This document shows, piece after piece, positions 46,966-59,152 of a DNA stretch of 64,000 nucleotides. The notes below the pieces were generated by a model. That model saw nothing but the letters and a program-made list of their open reading frames with translations. It ran no database searches and had not been told where the DNA came from. Position 1 is the first letter of the stretch; each line of letters opens with the position of its first letter. Source of the DNA: Fragilaria crotonensis (taxonomy: Eukaryota > Bacillariophyta > Fragilariophyceae > Fragilariales > Fragilariaceae); the NCBI GenBank assembly GCA_022925895.1, contig JAKSYS010000071.1, positions 1 to 64,000 of the forward strand, written 5' to 3'. Both the position numbers and the translations under genes were made by a program.

Positions 46966-49440
46966 ATGATGAGCAAGTGGAAGACAACGCAGCGCAGGAG
47001 CAAGAGGCTACCCAACAGCGAATTTGGTGGAAATCTCTCCGTGCATTCATATGGTGAACCAGCTTCGGATAGTTCCAGCCTAAGTTTTCTAGATGACATG
47101 CTAGGGCAGACAGCAGCTCCTCGACCACCAATGAGACGACAAGAAGTGCGGAGAGACACTGATGCTCGAACCCCACCACCACCGCAGATGCAGGTCGAAG
47201 ATATTGATGATATTCTCGGTCTGGTGTCTGCTCCAGACGAGGAACGTCGAAGAGACAGCAGTTCAAGTGGATTCAGTTCTCGAGGCAATCGCAGAACTGA
47301 ACGACGAGAACCAGAGGCACCCATATCACCCTACGAGCCTAGACCTACTCGATCATCAATACGGCCTCTAAGCAGATATGGAAGTGGTGGAAGTGGTGGA
47401 AGTATAGGGCCTGGGTCGAGAGACCATTCTGCAGATCCTCCCCAATTCCCCACCAGATCGCAACGCAAAATTGAACGTTCGGGCAAGGGCCAACCTTCAC
47501 AAGAAACTTCTCTCGACTATTCACCTCGTCCGCATTCGTATGTTATCAGTTTGCGTTCTGACGGACATCGCTCGTCGAATGCCGACACTGACGATTATAT
47601 TGACGACGACAATCTCATGCCCATTCCTGTGTTTCAGGTAAACAACGACGACGACGATACCATTTCTTGCATCACGACCTCAGTGTCGAGTCACTATGAC
47701 GCGGAATCGAGATCAGGATCCTTTCCATGGTCCCGTCGTAGTCAGAAGACCTCGTCACAGGGAGAGCATTCCTATGCTGACACGCTGGACGAGATCGCCG
47801 ACATGCTTCATCCCAATCAAAACGGGAGATCCAACGGGCTCAGTCCACGAGTTGGAGGAAACTCCAAGACGTCGGCTGGGAGCAATGAATTCTTTAGACC
47901 ACCTCCACCCGTGCAGTTGACGTCGGTGAATGGTGTCTTTGGATCCAATCCGCTCTTGGTTCAAAGCGATGCACCGACTCTCAATGCAGACGAAATCTAC
48001 AGAGGCACCAAGGCACCCAAACGACAATCGCATAACTCTTGGATGTCTTTCGAACCATTTCTGTCCCAAACACGTCTTTTATTTCGTTACTGGATATCAC
48101 GCATCCTCCCACGCCATTGGCGCTGGAAGGGGGGAAAGGATGATGATGGCCAAGGGTATCTTGGAACATGGAACAGTGGCAGCGACCCCAAGATGTTGCC
48201 GAGTTCTATGCAGCCACAAGCCCGGTATAAATATGTGCTAGTGGCCATTACCTTGATAATCGTGTTGGGTCGCCTGGCCATTCTGCAGAGTCCAAAGATA
48301 AAGGCCACTACCATGCGAAGAATACGAGCTGTGGTAAAGAAACATGCGACGAAACGACCCATCGCTGGGATAGATATTCACGGTGGGATGACTAAACGAA
48401 GCGATGGCAGTGCCGTTGGCGGGTCTGTCGCAGGAGGCATGGCTCGCCACAACGTGAAGGAGCTGAACTCCCCGCCCAAGAAACACGATCATTCTGACGT
48501 GGAACTTCCTGAAGCATTTAATGTCCTGGCAGATGTGACGGATTTGCCGGTTCGGAAAGGAGTTGACGCACCCTTCTATTGGCATATACCACGTGCAAGT
48601 GGCGGTACAGTGAATGACATTTTGGTGGCTGCTTGTCTTTAACGCTTGCAAGCGACGCTGGCGGTAGTGGCGTTGCTGGAAAGGAAAATGTACGTCTTTT
48701 GATACGCTTCTCGTGTTGTTGTTTCTTCCGCTTTGTTGCTTACACTCCCCGCTAGGTGCTCGAGGTGATCAAACTCTCAAAACGCTTCTCATACGTGAAC
48801 GTGGATACATCAACTCCTGCCGGTATTGAAAGAGCCAAGGCGTTGGACTTGATAGGGTCCGGATTGGCCGACATTACGGTCAGTTCGCTCCTCTACCACG
48901 CAACATCCCTGTTCTCTGATCGGCATAGGGACGGCTGTTTACCATCTTTCGTCACCCAGTAGAGCGAGCAGTGTCTCTTTTCCACTATGTGCAAGATACA
49001 CAGTGGCGACGAAGCCAAACATTTCGCAAAGAGCTTTCTGAGTTGTCAATCGATCAGTACTTCGAATCTGGTTTAGCTGAGAACAATTGGATGACCCGAT
49101 TTTAATCAACGAGCCGACAAAGGGCGCACTAACGAAGGAAGACCTTAACTTGGCGAAGGAAATCTTGCGTAGGAAGTGCTTGGTTGGGTTGCTGAACGAA
49201 AAGGGAGAGTCCTTTGCAAGGTTCGAACGGTACTTTGGATTCCCGCTTAAGAATGATGAACAAAAGGAGTGCCACGATAAAAAGCTTCAATATGCATGGC
49301 CCCAGAAGCATCGCCATGACGAAGTGGAAGAGAATACGCCATTGTGGGATCTCATCCTATCTCATAATGTGTACGACATGGAGCTATATCGCTACGCCTC
49401 TGAAGTTCTTTTCGTGGAGCAGGGAGAAATGTTCAAGTGA
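46966..49440 (+). CDS. Type II membrane sulfotransferase-like protein
   Basis: ATG 46966 opens about 420 Ser/Arg/Pro-rich, probably disordered cytoplasmic residues. One membrane segment follows (YVLVAITLIIVLGRLAILQ, about 425-445), then a stem and a catalytic region. The 5'-phosphosulfate-binding site appears as FYWHIPRASGGTVNDILVAA (about residue 540) and the 3'-phosphate-binding site as LFTIFRHPVERAVSLFHY (around 48935-48985), both typical of PAPS-dependent sulfotransferases, here of the large diatom family. A 66-bp intron spans 48690-48755. Three frame changes are needed, each a single base short in a homopolymer: TTT at 48638-48640, GGG at 48928-48930 and TTTT at 49100-49103. The C-terminal part has LINEPTKGALTKEDLNLAKE and ends QGEMFK. 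The likely role is Golgi sulfation of polysaccharide or protein. Assembly error is likelier than decay. Confidence 0.7.
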
Positions 49441-50661
49441 TGAGCGTCGATTCAAAGATATCATGTCGTCTTCTGTGGCCAAGTGCTTTTTTTTTATATG
49501 CAGCATTTGCATGTTGCCTTGTGTATCCTCGCAGCCTAGTGTTCCTTAGTCAAACGATCTGTTGCATTGGCAGTGCCCAAACCGATTTCGGTTGTCACTA
49601 TAAAGTTTGCGAATGGACATCGGTAAACGAGTGTCCAAAGGCCCCGCTCGTTGCGTGGCAAGTTTGAGGACACGAGACTAAAGACAAAATTGGTTTTTGC
49701 CGGTTCGTGGTGTCTGTCAGCCATGAATAGCTCACCTTTTCATCCGTTTCGCGCACTGAAAACTCGACGTCTGTAGATTCATCGTGTCCGCTGACGGTGG
49801 TGCCCCGTACACACTTTCGAACATGATGATCGAGCTGTCTGCGTCCTTGTCGTATCGGTCGTTCCGGTTTCAAAGCTTCTGAAGTGGAGTTGTGTAGCTT
49901 ATGATGACCAGTTTTGTCCGAAATCCCTGCAACTGGTTGCAGGATTGGATTGTTCCCACTTCAAGAGATTTGTTCTGCAGTTTTCTGAACTCGTATCAGG
50001 CATTCTATCCATTGTTGACGAGTAACGTTGGTGCCTCGACTGGGCTTGAACCATCGAAATGAATGGCAAAGCAGTTATTTCCGGGTACTCTGCCGATGCC
50101 CTTCGCAATCCAAAGTTGGATGATGCCTGTTCACGTCTGAATGAGCGAACGTTGACTATCCTGAAATCTACATAAGACCTATTGATTTCCCGCATTTGGA
50201 ATGGAAACACTGCCATCCTTCTTGTTAGAGCATGTTCTAGGGCGAATCTGCGGGAGTTCAGACAACTGTTGACCACTTTCACCATTCTGGCACTTCAACT
50301 TCAGGTCTCCCGGAACATTTGATGACCTAAACATTCTCCTCGGGCACGATTTGCCAAACATGCGTAGTTGTAAGGGCTTGCTGATAGAATGCACGATGAA
50401 TCCTCCGAGCAGTTTAATGGATTTCTGGCAGAAAGATTGATCGTGTTCTACAGCAATCTTTATGTTTCAGGATTACGTATAATGCGTACTTCAAATGGCA
50501 CACTTCAATTCGTGGTGTCTGAACTTCCTATCATCGCAACTAAGGAATAAGTGGGGTGCTGCGGGCTGAGATCTTGCGCGACTCCAATTTTCCCAAACTT
50601 GCACCGGTGTCGTGGTCGAATCTGAAGCCAATTCGATAAACCTTCAGAGGAGCGCGACCGC
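49441..50661. other. Region downstream of the G8 gene, possible decayed C-terminal coding
   Basis: Minus-strand frames here (for example 50285-49899 and 50394-50179) are moderately open and follow the G8 gene directly in the same orientation. Phrases such as GGFIVHSISKPLQLRMFG occur, but I see no family motif and stops are frequent. They could be further C-terminal exons of the G8 gene or a decayed neighbour. Confidence 0.3.
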
Positions 50662-53600
50662 CTAAGGTACCTTCGACATGACAGAGACATTATCAATCAA
50701 CAAATTCCAATCAAGATTGTACTGCCGAACTCCAATCGCTATGATCGATCGTCGCGAGAATGGAATCGACAGCAAAATCCGTTGCATACGTGTTGTAAGA
50801 GTTTGGCGACCAAACAAGACGGTTGGTCATGAACTGAATCTTGTCGACAACTATAGTAGTTCCATTCCAACCAGTAATCCGAATAGGAGGGCATGCCTTC
50901 GAAATCCCAGTTTCTGCTGGCTGACAGGCGACGCCTAGCCCAGTTGAGTTTGATATGATCTTCATGCGAGCTGAAAAACGCCACACACCGGAGCCCTTCA
51001 GGCAGACTGGGTCGACAAATTGGTAGATTCCATCACCAGTAGCCACACGGTTGGTAATCGCCATTGCATGATTGCCCGCTCCGTCGTTCACTTCGGTAAT
51101 CTTACCACCACCATTCATCCACATTCTCCAGAATCGGGGAGTTTCATCGTATTCCAAGTCGCCGTTCAAGATGAGTTCCGTGCAATTCTTGCTCAACGGG
51201 ATGAGCGAAACATCGTCCAATATAAAGACACCTTTATCAGAAACTTGATCCCATGATAAGTCCAGTCGATCAGCTTTCTCGTCGAACTTAGATGCCGAGA
51301 ACACGCCAGTCATTGTGTACCAACCATCCGAAGTCATACCGTGATCCGTAACAGCAATGCTCGTTCCTTCGCGCGTCACAGCCATCTGAGTCGGAAGTCC
51401 CACATCAGAAAGAGATCGCAGTACCATACGAGGACACGCCTTCAGGCCAACGACGAAAGATGGATTACAGACGATTGAAGTACCAGTGCTGGAAAGAAGT
51501 TTAAACTTTGCCGTTGCGAGGTAGCGAGCACCAGCAACCAGACAATTAATGCGAATATCTTGCCGGGGAGACTCAATTGCGCTGGATCTGCCGGACATTT
51601 CAAGAGCCCAGTTTTCCTGGATTTTCTTCACGATCAATGTTAACGAATCCTTCGGAACACTCTTCGTCCAAAATTTGGAGGTGCCTCCGTAAAATCGCCG
51701 TTGAACACAAGTTGATTGCAGGATTGTGGTATCATGCGTACAGAAACGTTGTCTAGCATCATGCTGGCCCCGATACGTCGACGCTCCACGAAGAATGACA
51801 CACTGGATGCAGCTTGAACCCTTGCGTCAACAGAGAACGTGCCGTGAAGCATGTTCCACCCGCTAAGATTGTACGGGCGAGCGAACGCCGACGCAACATC
51901 GAGTTTTTAACTCTGAGAAGGATGAGGACATTGTCGTATTGCCAGCACTTCTGAGTCCAATTCTAGCGACAGGACAGTTTGTCGCAGAGTCACAGGAAAC
52001 AACGGAGCTGCCCACCGTAAGCTTCACCCACGCTTGCACTTCATACTGACGCCCTCGCTGCAAACATCGGGTATCTAAGAACTGACCTATGGATCCTGTT
52101 TCTGAATTCCAAATCACATCCGCAATGGCATTGGTACCGCCAATCCCACCACTGTATATTACTTGCATCCCACCCTCGTTTTGTAGCCAGTAGTTTGGAA
52201 GCAGAGACGAATCCTCAATGTTTCCGTTTCTCACTAATTGTTCGCATTCCGAAATCGACGCAACCGGTATCTCAAGTTGCACATCATTCGCATCTATAGA
52301 GTTCTCACATAGAACATTAAGGAGAGATTCCTCGGCGTGGGTAGGCCAAACAGACACTCCATCACCAGCATGAAAGAATGCCCTGCAGGATCCAAGCGGG
52401 AGTGACGCTACGAATCGGCGATGCGTTTGAAGACTATCGTTCTTCAATTCGACAGGATCTTCAAAGAAACCACCAACTACATCGACAAAGAGTCCTGCTT
52501 CGTTGGTAACGCGAAGTTTGTAGTCTGCACTCACTGAAGGATTGACTGAATAAATCAGTGTTCGGATGCAAGTATCGAAGCAATACATGTATCCAGAGGC
52601 AGAAAAAATTTCGCAGTCCTTCTTCGTAAGGAAAGTCTTCATCATGTTTGAATTGGCCACAACCGAGGAAACCCCAGTCGCATTGCTTCCGTTGGGTTTC
52701 ATTCCGCTGGTCAAGTCGATTGCGTACACATCGTTGACGCCACGGGCGAGGGCCTTCGTAAAATTAAAACGAAATGGGGTGACATCTCCTTCAATCTTGA
52801 TGCCCGATAAGCTCGCTGGGTAATCAAACGAGTTACTCATATCGTCATCGTCAACGTCAATTAACGCCACGTACTTGCTTGCGGAGCTTGCGAAGCTGGA
52901 AAACGATACTGAACGCACCAGTGCTCCACCCTCGTCGAAGAATGATTTGCCATGAAGCTGAATACCGACTAAGATATCCGAATGGGAAACAACGCCTGGC
53001 TTTGATCCAATGGAGCGTCGAAAGGAGTCTGACAATCCGATCATTGCAGTTCCTTCCACACGTATCGCGCCCGCCCTATCGATATCGATCTGGATCGCGT
53101 TGTCAGCAAGCACCCCACCGGTTACAGCAATGTTGTTGCTGTTTCGAAGAAAGAAGCCATCTTCCATGTTGCGGAAGGATAAGTTATCCTTGAAGGCAGC
53201 CTCGATCGAAGGTAAGTAACCGTGCGGATAAGTGCGGATTCCATGCTTACCATTGCTGTGAGCGACATTCTCACGGAAATCACCGAGCCTCATCGTTCGA
53301 GGAACCATTCCCAGGGCATGTGGCATAGTTGCAGTCAGTCCTCGAACGGCATCATTAAGTTCGAACCAAAAGCCGCTGTCACTGGAGCCAGCGGCTACGT
53401 TTTCGATCCAAGAGTTCTGGGGGTTCGTACACCAAAAGGTACTTGGCAAAAGATGGTCGGTTTCTAATGCGCTGACGGGGCGTGGCTTTCTGCGTCTTGG
53501 CACCAAGATTGCGAGCAAAAGTATTGTCGATTTCTCCGCCATCTTCGAGCATATAACCTGGGAGCACTCCGTTAGAAGCACGATCGGAGGTTAAGCGACA

Positions 53601-55973
53601 GGTGCTGTCATGACTTACAGTGCCCTCGAGTGTCGAATGCAATATTATCAACGATATAAGCTCCATTACTGCCATGCAGGACTATGCATCGCTGTTTTGA
53701 ATTTCGGATAGTGTTTCGTTTTACGATGGCTCCTTCGCATCCCCGCACAGATGGAAGTGAATCGGCTGTTGGACGCAATTATATCAAGTGAGTGGAAAAG
53801 TGATTTGCGACCTCCAATGAAAAACCTGCAAAACAGAACTCACGTATCGACCTAGAACCCCTTGTTGCCCAAAATTGCGAAACTCAGCTCCATCGATCAA
53901 TTGAGCAACAGCCGGCGTCTGCATGACCATAAAGTGAGCTCCCAAAAGTGAGTCCAGGGGATCAGCGTCACCTTCAAAAAGAATGTTCCGACTCAAAAGT
54001 GCAATTTCAACGGCAAAATTTGGACTATCCTGTTTGGTAATGGGTTGTACGATTGCCTCGTTTAGGTCCAATCTGACAAATCCATTGCCAACGCTTGTCG
54101 GATTCGCGGTCAAAGTTCGTACTTGGCTATCGTTAAAGTGGAGAGTGTGAGATGTGATCAAAACATCGACACCCTTACCCCAACAGTCCACGATTCCAAC
54201 AGAGGGGACAATTAAAGATGTCACCGCCGCATCAAGCAACTCGAATGTCATGTTATCTACATCCATGTCAAGTGTTGCGCCACCAATCGTTTCAAACTGG
54301 ATTCTAATGTCCTTCACGGTCGCGCCCAGGAGCTCCGGTTGCAAGCTCACTTCAGTACTGCACACTTTCCAGGCGTCTCGCGTGACTCCCAGACACGATA
54401 GAAGAATTCGCTGGACGTTTGTACTGTTGGTGAATTCAGATCGAATCCCAACCAAGATTTGCATGGGCACAGCTGAGTTAATCCGAAGGGAAACCGACAG
54501 CGAGTACCTAGCGTTGGCAGCTAGGCATCCTTGGGCTGTAAATGAGTAGATGGGCGAATGAATGCTCGAAGTTCTCCCTGAATGACGAAAGTAACGATTT
54601 CCACTGTCCTCCTCTTCAACAGTCAAAAAGCCACCTACACAACCCACTGGATACGGATTAATGGGGTGGGCTTCAGCGTCGCCATTCAGAATCAAATTTC
54701 CTCCACACACATCTAGCGGGTCAGGAAGCGTCGTTGGATCTGGAAGCGAAAATCGAACATCATCGATCTCAATATCAACACCAGCTTCGGGACCCCGGAG
54801 TTGCAAGATCTGATAGAAATTATCTGGACTCAATTCGTCAACATCGAATTCAAATACGGCATCAAAATCGTACCACTTTCCGTAGCGAATATCTCGAGCT
54901 TTCTCCCAAGCTTTCTCAGCGCGCCCAATCCGACCCGAGGGTGTGCGAACACTAGAGAACAACGTCAAACAGTTCTCGTTTGAAACAGCACACGACGTTC
55001 TGTCATCAACTTTCGTTCCAAACTTGCTGAGCTTGACACGTGCACTGAACAGATACTTCTGTTTCGGAATGAGACACTCGCGAACCCAAAGCATATCCCA
55101 AGTGGGACCATGCTCAAGACTCGACTTTCTTCCGGAAACACGAAATGTCCCGTTTGTGACTTGAAAGAGTGCTCCGTAGCCCCCAGTCCAGCCATACGGA
55201 TTGTTAGTACTCGAAAAGTCCTCCTGCATGTAGGTCCAGGAGTGACAGAAAGGGCTATCGGAACGAACAAACTTCACGGGCAATGCTTCGAATACCGTAG
55301 AAACGGGACTGCCGCCACGGGCAATATCATGCAGTTTGGTCCAAGTGACGCATGAACCATTCAACCCACGGATCGTAACCCTGCCACCAGCAACAACGAA
55401 CGACTTGAATCCAATACGACATCTGCTTGGGGTAGTGGCGCCTTCAGCAGAGCATATAAACTTGTTATTGTCTGCAGGAAGGAAGGACTGTTGATTCTTT
55501 CCAGTGAAGAGAAACTTCACGTCTGGGTCATCTGACACAGTTCGAAGCGAATCTAGCTCAAGGTTTCCTTGGACCAGTATAAATGGGGTCTTCAACGTGA
55601 GCCGGCTGGCATTTGGGAAAATGAGTGTACCTTGGATGTCTAATCCATAGGTCAACTCCAGGAAGGGGCTGGCATCGAAATCCATCGTCACGCACATACC
55701 ACAGGGAATTACCACAGGATTGGCGGCAGGATTGAGACCGAGCGTCTTCCATGTTGTCGTGCCTTTCCCACACTTAACGGCATTGCAGTCCAGAGGTCTA
55801 AAGGATTTGGGCCCTTCCTGCAGCTTGCGAGAGCTGCCACTTGATGAGCCATTCCTCCAGTGCCAATCATCGATTAAAATCGCAGAATCGTCTAATCTCG
55901 ATCCTCGCAATGAGATCTGCGAATCGACTCTTCCAAAGAGCCATAAGGTCAACAAAAGCAGCATTGGAGTCAT
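50662..55973 (-). CDS. Large secreted G8-domain protein (CEMIP/TMEM2/fibrocystin-L-like)
   Basis: The start at 55973 gives a signal peptide (MTPMLLLLTLWLFGRVDS). The G8 domain follows (about residues 75-170: NPVVIPCGMCVTMDF, LDIQGTLIFPNASRL), then beta-sandwich modules, and the conserved right-handed beta-helix core: LLGAHFMVMQTPAVAQLIDG, EFRNFGQQGVLGRY, a 78-bp intron (53843-53766), PIHFHLCGD, RNTIRNSKQRCIVLHGS, a 61-bp intron (53618-53558), CYMLEDGGEIDNTFARNLGA and SWIENVAAGSSDSGFWFEL. This is the CEMIP/TMEM2/PKHD1L1 arrangement. The C-terminal part has at least three carbohydrate-binding-like repeats of the form C..L..NGD, for example CNQLVFNGDF and CTELILNGDLEY, each closing in a LDNVSV or LDDVSL strand. 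Single-base frame changes fall near 53736, 53477, 51904, 51670 and 50715, mostly in homopolymers. Animal relatives bind or cleave hyaluronan; the diatom substrate is unknown, perhaps a cell-wall glycan. Confidence 0.8.
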
Positions 55974-58900
55974 TGATCCACAGTCCGAGCCTCAATGTAG
56001 AGTATCCCTCTTCAGAAGCTGACAATACAGTCAGTTTCACGCCTTTCTATCGCTGCTGTCCGAACACTTTGAGATGTCTAAGTTGAAAGTGGAAACTCCA
56101 TGTTTGCTAAGCCACCCATGAGTGCACCGTCATGGTCATCAGTCCCGCATCAGTCCAGTTGCTCATCGTATGATTCAACGGATCTCACGATCGGCGTTCC
56201 GTTCATTCTGATCTGACAATGGGTCAACTAACGATAATCCAACATTGACCGTCAAATTTCTGACTGTCATGTTCGAGCGTTCGAGCTTGTGTACAAGTAC
56301 CAGTACACACACTGTGTAATCTACAACTACGAGATATGCATATATTAAAGGAGATAAAAGTATATATATATGCTGTAGACTGGAGTACGGTAGCCCGTAT
56401 ACCAGTGTTTTCTTTGTGATACTCCAATACTACTCTCTCTAGTCTGAGTATGATACTTGTACCAGGTATGTCATACAATAATCCCTTCTCAGTATGGCAT
56501 ATCCTACTCCTTTTTAAATTTGGTTTGTGCGTGTGTGTGTGTGTGTGTCTGTTACGGAGTATGACCACTCTGGGGTACTGTTGTACTGTTACGTGGATTA
56601 CATGTACTACAGGTCTACAGTACATAAATCGACGGTAATTTATGTTGAAACGACAGTGTCCTACATTACTGTAGTACCGTACTGTAGGAATTCAAAGCTA
56701 CTGGACGGAATAGTCATCGAATTTGCTGTAAACAGGTTGTTTCACAAATGCTACTGTAAACACCAGTATGTATCATACGCCTCCGATCAGTTGTGAGGAA
56801 CCCACTAGAGTTCTCATTCAAATATACTAGTGGGTTCCTCACAACTGATCGGAGTATGTACGATACATCATATAGAGCATTTGCGAAGCAACCTGTTAAC
56901 AAAGAATTCAATGAGTATTCCGTCCAGTAACTTTGAATACGTACAGTACAGTACTACAGTAATGTAGGACACTGTCGTTCCAACATAAATTACTGTCGAT
57001 TTATGTACTGTAGACCTGTAGTACATGTGATCCACGTAACAGTACAACAGTACCCCAGAGTGGTCATACTCCGTAACACACACACACACACACACACACA
57101 CTCCAAATTTAAAAAGGAGTAGGATACTAGCTCCAATGCGGCGGTTCGAGTGCACACTGGTGTGGGAGATCTTGCACAGTTTTTGGAATACTCACCGTCG
57201 TACCTTATAGTAGTAATTTTACGTGTAACTGTTCGTTGTGCTCGATGTGCTCGGAATAGAAAATTGTTGCTCTAACTCATTCCATCATGACTGACCATGG
57301 CATCCCCCATAGAACGGCAAGAACCGTATAACTTTGCCTTCCATCTTGGTGATGTATTGGCATTCTGCATACATGGCTTGTAGCCAAGCCAAGAAAATCA
57401 ACGAGAGTTGTGACCGCATTTTCCAAACGATGATGATTCTCGACTTGTGACCCAACTGCTGCGTTCGACTTGTTGTCAAGAACTACCAGCATTAACCAGC
57501 ACCAGAGGAACATTTGCGTGAATTGATTGATGAGGAATGCCCGTAGCGTGTAGAAACAACGCTGGTGGGTAACAAGCTCGCTTGTAGTACATTGTGAGGC
57601 TAACGTAAAATGACCGAGACAAACATCAAGGGATCCAATGCTGCGACTTGTCATCAGATGATGCAAAACAAAAAAACCATGCAATTGTAGACTGGGACCA
57701 GGTTTGAAGCAGGCGCCTCCAATGCACAAGAACAAGATGCATCAGGCTGGCTTATTACCGAAAGGCACAGTGGTTGACTCACGAGGCGGGAGGAGAATGG
57801 ATACAGTTGTCAATGATGACAAGTCGTTCTCATCGCGATTCAAAAATGAACAAGGCTGGAAAGAGTGGCGATGCATTTTTCTCCCTTGATTGTCTCAAGC
57901 TTAAGCTTCCTTGAATTTGCTATCAGCCAGAAGGTTCCTTTTGCCGTTATGTTTTGTGTCACTTTCAAGTGAGCAATGATTCAGGGAAACATTATGGTTC
58001 TTTTCAGATGAAAGGCTGCGATCGATAAAGGCAGTCACCTACAGCCAAAACAATATTCATTGGTACAATCTTTATGCTATTGAGAAGCGAGAAGCCATGT
58101 TGATCTTGAGACGGATGGGGAGGTGTGCAAATCGGTTCCAAGAGATAGCAACAGATCTTGTCCATTCGGATTGGCTGATGTGACGTCCAACAGCACGGAA
58201 ACTTATGTACCGACAGTGGGGTGATTTTGTATGTCGGTATGAATCTGGTTGAGGACTTGCCTTTAGACTTCCTATGCTTTTGGCTTTTCAGATCCTGCGT
58301 ATGAGCTGCACGTTGGTCACAAGATCATGTACAGGTTGTTAGCGACCCGAAACCATTTCCGAGTTCGACTGTGCTGTGAGCAGATTGACTTGTGGATGAT
58401 TAGATAGTGATGCACAGAAGTAGAGATATTTTCAAAGAAAATTGCGCTTGGTGTTGCATGAAGGGCTAGTAGTTCACTCCAGCGCAGCAAATATGTTGTC
58501 TCGTCCTGCACGATGCGACTTGATAGCTCCACTAGTCAACAGTAGGTGATGTGACGTAGTATCTGCCCTAAAACCTGTTTTGCACCACGCCTACAATTAT
58601 TATTATGCAATCGATACAGAGTGAAGATGAACTTGTGTACAATAAACTAGGTACTGTTGTAATGTGAACGATCTGGACTCCATTCCAAGAGGCTCGGAGT
58701 CGGAGGTGGCGACACGAGCTATGATCGGCACGCAAGGTACTGAAAATAGATTTCCACAGCAGCTGTACATTTTGTACCAGCATCTACTTGACGTGGGGAA
58801 AGAAATTGTCAAAAAACCGTGTGCACTCGAACCGCCGCCTTGGAGGTCGTATACTGTATGCATATGATATATGTATGCTAATACGCTGCTTACACAAATC

Positions 58901-59152
58901 GTGGGTCACAATTTTTTTATTGTTCTCTCTCTAAATAATTCACGCATAAATATATATACGAGTTTGAATACATACTGGACAATTTGACTCTTGGTACTGT
59001 AGTGTACAGGAGCACCCATCGTAGTCGCGCAGGCAAAAAAAACCTATCCACGACAGGGCGTGGTACACCGCTCGTAGTAGTGCTAGTAGTAGTGGAAAAT
59101 GAAACAATCCTACACAAAAGCGCCACAGGCGTTTCGAAGAACCTTGGAAACC
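55974..59152. other. 3.2-kb intergenic region with a large foldback; no supported gene
   Basis: A foldback occupies 56500-57126. The open frame 57277-57735 (minus) and short frames at 57.7-58.9 kb have no recognisable domain; some may be decayed transposon. GTAC-rich words flank the foldback (56290-56470), and AT-rich sequence (ATAAATATATATACGAG) lies at about 58946. Confidence 0.4.
56500..57126. repeat. Long near-perfect inverted repeat (about 300-bp arms, 18-base loop)
   Basis: The left arm 56500-56808 and right arm 56827-57126 are reverse complements over almost their full length; the inner 28 bases (56781-56808 against 56827-56854) match perfectly, and the outer ends TATCCTACTCCTTTTTAAAT against its complement also match. 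Each arm includes a GT/CA microsatellite (about 56527-56548 and 57077-57101). The loop is only 18 bases (56809-56826). No coding frame, transposase or clear target duplication is seen. Transcribed across, it would form a long hairpin RNA. Confidence 0.9.

Noticed and set aside
57277-57735. 152-residue minus-strand frame near the foldback
   Set aside because: Composition is transposase-like at best, but I could not match any family block with confidence.
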